A stretch of 64,000 nt of DNA from Afipia clevelandensis ATCC 49720 (GTDB lineage Bacteria; Pseudomonadota; Alphaproteobacteria; Rhizobiales; Xanthobacteraceae): NCBI RefSeq assembly GCF_000336555.1, contig NZ_KB375281.1:2112030-2176029 (forward strand), given 5' to 3'. Each line of letters opens with the position of its first letter. Positions within the stretch are counted from its first letter, which is position 1. Shown here one piece after another: positions 61,815 to 64,000 of the stretch. The notes below the pieces were generated by a model that did no database searches, had not been told where the DNA came from, and saw only the letters and a list, made by a program, of their open reading frames with translations. Position numbers and translations under genes: made by a program.

Positions 61815-62069
61815 ATGATCCGGGAAACTTTGCCATCGCCTGCAGAACTGCTGATCGAGGGGCCTGCCATGGCCCCCGATCAAATCGTGCCGCTGCTGAT
61901 CGGCGCGACGGTCGGAGACATCGAGCGCGTACTTGTCCTGCAAACCCTGGCCCGCTGCGGCGGCAACCGCACCCGTGCCGCCCGCATCCTCGGCCTTTCG
62001 GTCCGCACGCTGCGCAACAAGATCAGGCTGTATTCTGCCGAAGGCATGGACGTGCCTGCGCATCACTGA
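61815..62069 (+). CDS. Orphan Fis-type helix-turn-helix protein
   Basis: Protein of 84 residues that consists almost only of the C-terminal DNA-binding domain found in NtrC/FlbD-type activators. VGDIERVLVLQTLARCGGNRTRAARILGLSVRTLRNKI, cited in part as GNRTRAARILGLSVRTLRNK (about 50-69), is the Fis helix-turn-helix. There is no receiver or AAA+ domain, so it cannot itself activate sigma-54 RNA polymerase. It may act as a nucleoid or accessory regulator. GGAGG precedes the ATG by about seven bases. A candidate CtrA box lies upstream. Confidence 0.87.
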   Translation: MIRETLPSPAELLIEGPAMAPDQIVPLLIGATVGDIERVLVLQTLARCGGNRTRAARILGLSVRTLRNKIRLYSAEGMDVPAHH

Positions 62070-62181
62070 GGATGTGGCACCGTCACGCGCCCGCGGTGGA
62101 ATGCCCGGGCCTGCCCACAGCGGTTTACCGTTTGATGGATGATCACGATCAGGTTACGGTTCCATCCCGAGGATCCGAACC

Positions 62182-62415
62182 ATGACCCGATCGCATTTCC
62201 GACTCCGCACTGCCCTCACCGCCACCGCGTTGCTTGTGGCGGCGGCGTCCGTCGCGCAGGCGCAATCGCAGGGAACGCCCGAACAGCGCCGCGCCTGCCG
62301 AAAGGACGCGATGAAATTCTGCCGCGACTTCGTTCCGAACGTGAAGCTCATCACCGCGTGCATGGAAAAGAATGTGCGCAAGCTCAGTCCTCTGTGCCGG
62401 ACGCAGTTCAGGTAA
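62182..62415 (+). CDS. Small exported Cys-rich repeat protein
   Basis: Protein of 77 residues. The signal peptide ends near SVAQAQS. The mature part has one unit of the Cys-rich repeat found in Golgi-apparatus-like proteins of bacteria: RRACRKDAMKFCRDFVPNVKLITACMEKN, cited as ACRKDAMKFC, then LSPLCRTQF. Its four cysteines would form two disulfides in the periplasm. Function is unknown. The next gene begins 14 bases after its stop. Confidence 0.75.
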   Translation: MTRSHFRLRTALTATALLVAAASVAQAQSQGTPEQRRACRKDAMKFCRDFVPNVKLITACMEKNVRKLSPLCRTQFR

Positions 62416-62428
62416 GCGCGACCGGTTC

Positions 62429-63367
62429 ATGCATATTCCCGCGACTCTCGATCAGGCCCGCAACACACTTGCCGTGATGCTCGGCATCGCCGCGACCGAG
62501 AGCATGCCTGCCGATATCGACCATGCCGCCATCGCTGCCGCGACACGTTATATCTTCCATCTCGAGCCGCAGTTCGGCCTTGCGGGGCTGACGCCGCTCA
62601 GTCCCGTCCGCCAGGCCGAGATGATGGAAGACCCCGAACTGGCGCGGCAGGCGGTGAGCTTCGCGGCGATCATGGCCTTTGTCGGCGGCACGCTCGATCA
62701 GGCCAGACTCAGCGCCACGGTCAGGCTGGCGGACCAGCTCGGCGTCCGTGACGATTTCGTCAACGATCTGGCGCGGCTGGCGCTCGGCGACCTCAAGGAG
62801 GCCCTGGACCATATGCTCCGCGCCAATGTCGAGAGCATCACCGGCCGCGAATGGACCAATGCGCAGATCGGTCCATGGCTGCAGCCTTACGACAAGCAGC
62901 CCGATGCCGCGCTGGCGACACGCTTTCACGCCCTCTCACGCTTGCCGGATGACACGTTCGGTTATGCATTTGCGGCATTCTATCAGGACAACAACTACGT
63001 CTATCCGGGCGAACCGGCGGCGCTCAACTTCGAGTTCGCGGTTCGGCACGATTCCGTCCATGTGCTTGCGGGATACGACACCTCACCGAGCGGCGAACTG
63101 CTCACCGCGACATTGAGCGCAACCATGCACCGCAGTCACGCCATGTCCGGGCATGTTCTGCCGGCGCTGCTGAACTGGCATCTCGGCATTCCGCTCAACA
63201 AGACCGGCGCTTCGGCAACCGGCGCGTTCGAGCCGGAAGAATTCTTCTATGCCTGGGCGCGCGGCGAGGACACCACGCTCGACCTGTTCGGCCCCGGCTG
63301 GAATTTCTGGGCGGCGGCGATCCAGCCGATCGACGCGGTGCGCGAAGCGGTCGGACTGCTCGACTGA
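62429..63367 (+). CDS. TerB-like/Coq4-like fusion protein
   Basis: Protein of 312 residues in two parts. The N-terminal half (about 1-145) is helical, with FAAIMAFVGGTLDQARLSATV and LGVRDDFVNDLARLALGDL, quoted in parts, resembling a TerB-like domain. The C-terminal half has LPDDTFGYAFAAFYQDN and RHDSVHVLAGYDTSPSGE, which contains the HDxxH...GE pattern of Coq4, a ubiquinone-synthesis scaffold that binds zinc. The likeness is by eye. The start at 62429 gives MHIPATLDQARN; an upstream in-frame ATG overlaps the previous gene. The product may work in quinone metabolism, but this is inference. Confidence 0.6.
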   Translation: MHIPATLDQARNTLAVMLGIAATESMPADIDHAAIAAATRYIFHLEPQFGLAGLTPLSPVRQAEMMEDPELARQAVSFAAIMAFVGGTLDQARLSATVRLADQLGVRDDFVNDLARLALGDLKEALDHMLRANVESITGREWTNAQIGPWLQPYDKQPDAALATRFHALSRLPDDTFGYAFAAFYQDNNYVYPGEPAALNFEFAVRHDSVHVLAGYDTSPSGELLTATLSATMHRSHAMSGHVLPALLNWHLGIPLNKTGASATGAFEPEEFFYAWARGEDTTLDLFGPGWNFWAAAIQPIDAVREAVGLLD

Positions 63368-63435
63368 CGTTCAGCCGGATTCCATCCGGCGCAAAAACGC
63401 TCTAGCTTCATGCCGGGATCAGGCGGGGCATACGG

Positions 63436-64000
63436 ATGGCGAAGATCACAAATTCCACCATTGTCGCGGCGTTGCTGTCGTTCAACGGCGGCTTTGTCGA
63501 CACCGCGGGCTATCTTGGCCTCGCCGGACTTTTCACTGCGCATGTCACCGGCAACTTCGTCACCCTCGGCGCCGCGCTGGTCCACGGCAGCCATGGCATT
63601 GTCGGCAAGATTCTCGCGCTGCCCGAGTTCATCGCGGTGATCGCGCTGGCCCGCTTCGCAGGCACCGCGATGCGCGCGCTGAATTTGCCTGCGATGCAGA
63701 TCCTGCTTGGCGTCAAGGTCATTTTCCTGCTGGCGTTCTTTGCTCTCGCGGTCCGGTTCGGTCCGTTTCCGGACGCCAATACGCCGATGGCGCTGCTGAC
63801 CGGCTTTGCCGGCGTCGCCGCCATGGCGATGCAGAATGCCGTGCAGCGCGTGCATATGGCCAGCCTGCCGCCCTCCACCATGATGACCGGCTCGACCGTC
63901 CAGGTGACACTCGATGCCGTCGACCTCATGACCGGCGCCAAGCCCGAAAGCCGCCCGCAGGTGCGCACCCGCTTCAGCCGCCTCGCGCTGGCGATCTGCT
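63436..64000 (+). CDS. DUF1275 (YoaK-like) membrane protein, 3' end outside window
   Basis: Integral membrane protein cut by the window edge; 188 residues are visible. It begins MAKITNSTIVAALLSFNGGF and has the DUF1275 marks VDTAGYLGLAGLFTAHVTGNFVTL and GFAGVAAMAMQNAVQRVHM, quoted here as FTAHVTGNFVTL and AMAMQNAVQR. Five helices are seen. The family has six or seven and is of unknown function, probably a transporter-like protein. It starts 68 bases after the Coq4-like gene. Confidence 0.88.
   Translation, partial: MAKITNSTIVAALLSFNGGFVDTAGYLGLAGLFTAHVTGNFVTLGAALVHGSHGIVGKILALPEFIAVIALARFAGTAMRALNLPAMQILLGVKVIFLLAFFALAVRFGPFPDANTPMALLTGFAGVAAMAMQNAVQRVHMASLPPSTMMTGSTVQVTLDAVDLMTGAKPESRPQVRTRFSRLALAIC

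Overview
The window is high-GC chromosomal DNA from an alphaproteobacterium, most likely Nitrobacteraceae (Bradyrhizobium/Afipia/Rhodopseudomonas group). The grounds are the gene order of the cell-wall cluster, the long FtsZ tail, the thiO-thiS-thiG-thiE-thiC order behind a TPP riboswitch, and the many small envelope protein families typical of that group. This placement is inference; no rRNA or other marker gene is present. I saw no tRNA, CRISPR array, prophage or insertion sequence.

Region 1 (1-2808): the 3' part of an M24 Xaa-Pro aminopeptidase and a Bcr/CflA-type drug exporter.

Region 2 (about 2805-33153): one of the longest recognisable gene neighbourhoods in bacteria, the dcw (division and cell wall) cluster. 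Read from its promoter end on the minus strand it is rsmH-ftsL-ftsI-murE-murF-mraY-murD-ftsW-murG-murC-DUF6653-murB-ddl-ftsQ-ftsA-ftsZ-lpxC-bamD-recN-ligA. It holds nearly all cytoplasmic enzymes from UDP-MurNAc to lipid II and core divisome proteins, followed by outer-membrane and DNA-repair genes. No mraZ is present at its head. Two interruptions on the other strand or with unrelated function are seen: a LysR regulator/MFS exporter pair between murG and murC, and a DUF4239 membrane protein between ddl and murB. Divergent from rsmH lie a cell-wall amidase and the RNase P RNA gene rnpB.

Region 3 (33268-44578): accessory and envelope genes. These are a LysM protein with a repetitive Lys/Glu/Pro linker, a GGDEF diguanylate cyclase, an ABC exporter, a thiolase-like/DUF35 pair, a complete EmrAB-type efflux operon with a divergent TetR regulator and a 37-bp palindromic operator, an extensin-family lipoprotein and a 27-residue membrane microprotein.

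Region 4 (44680-51311): a persulfide-dioxygenase/rhodanese fusion, a FecR-domain protein with a Pro/Gly/Gln repeat tail, a DUF4403 protein, a small lytic transglycosylase and a large polytopic membrane protein.

Region 5 (51557-56679): the thiamine operon thiO-thiS-thiG-thiE-thiC, controlled by a TPP riboswitch and closed by a strong terminator. Dispersed palindromic repeats of several families sit in the gaps between its genes and after it.

Region 6 (56784-64000): small secreted or regulatory genes. They include a bacterial collagen-like protein, DUF3829, His-rich and Cys-rich exported proteins, a methyltransferase, a ClpP-like periplasmic protein, DUF2277, an orphan Fis-type DNA-binding protein, a TerB/Coq4-like fusion, and the start of a DUF1275 membrane protein cut by the window edge.
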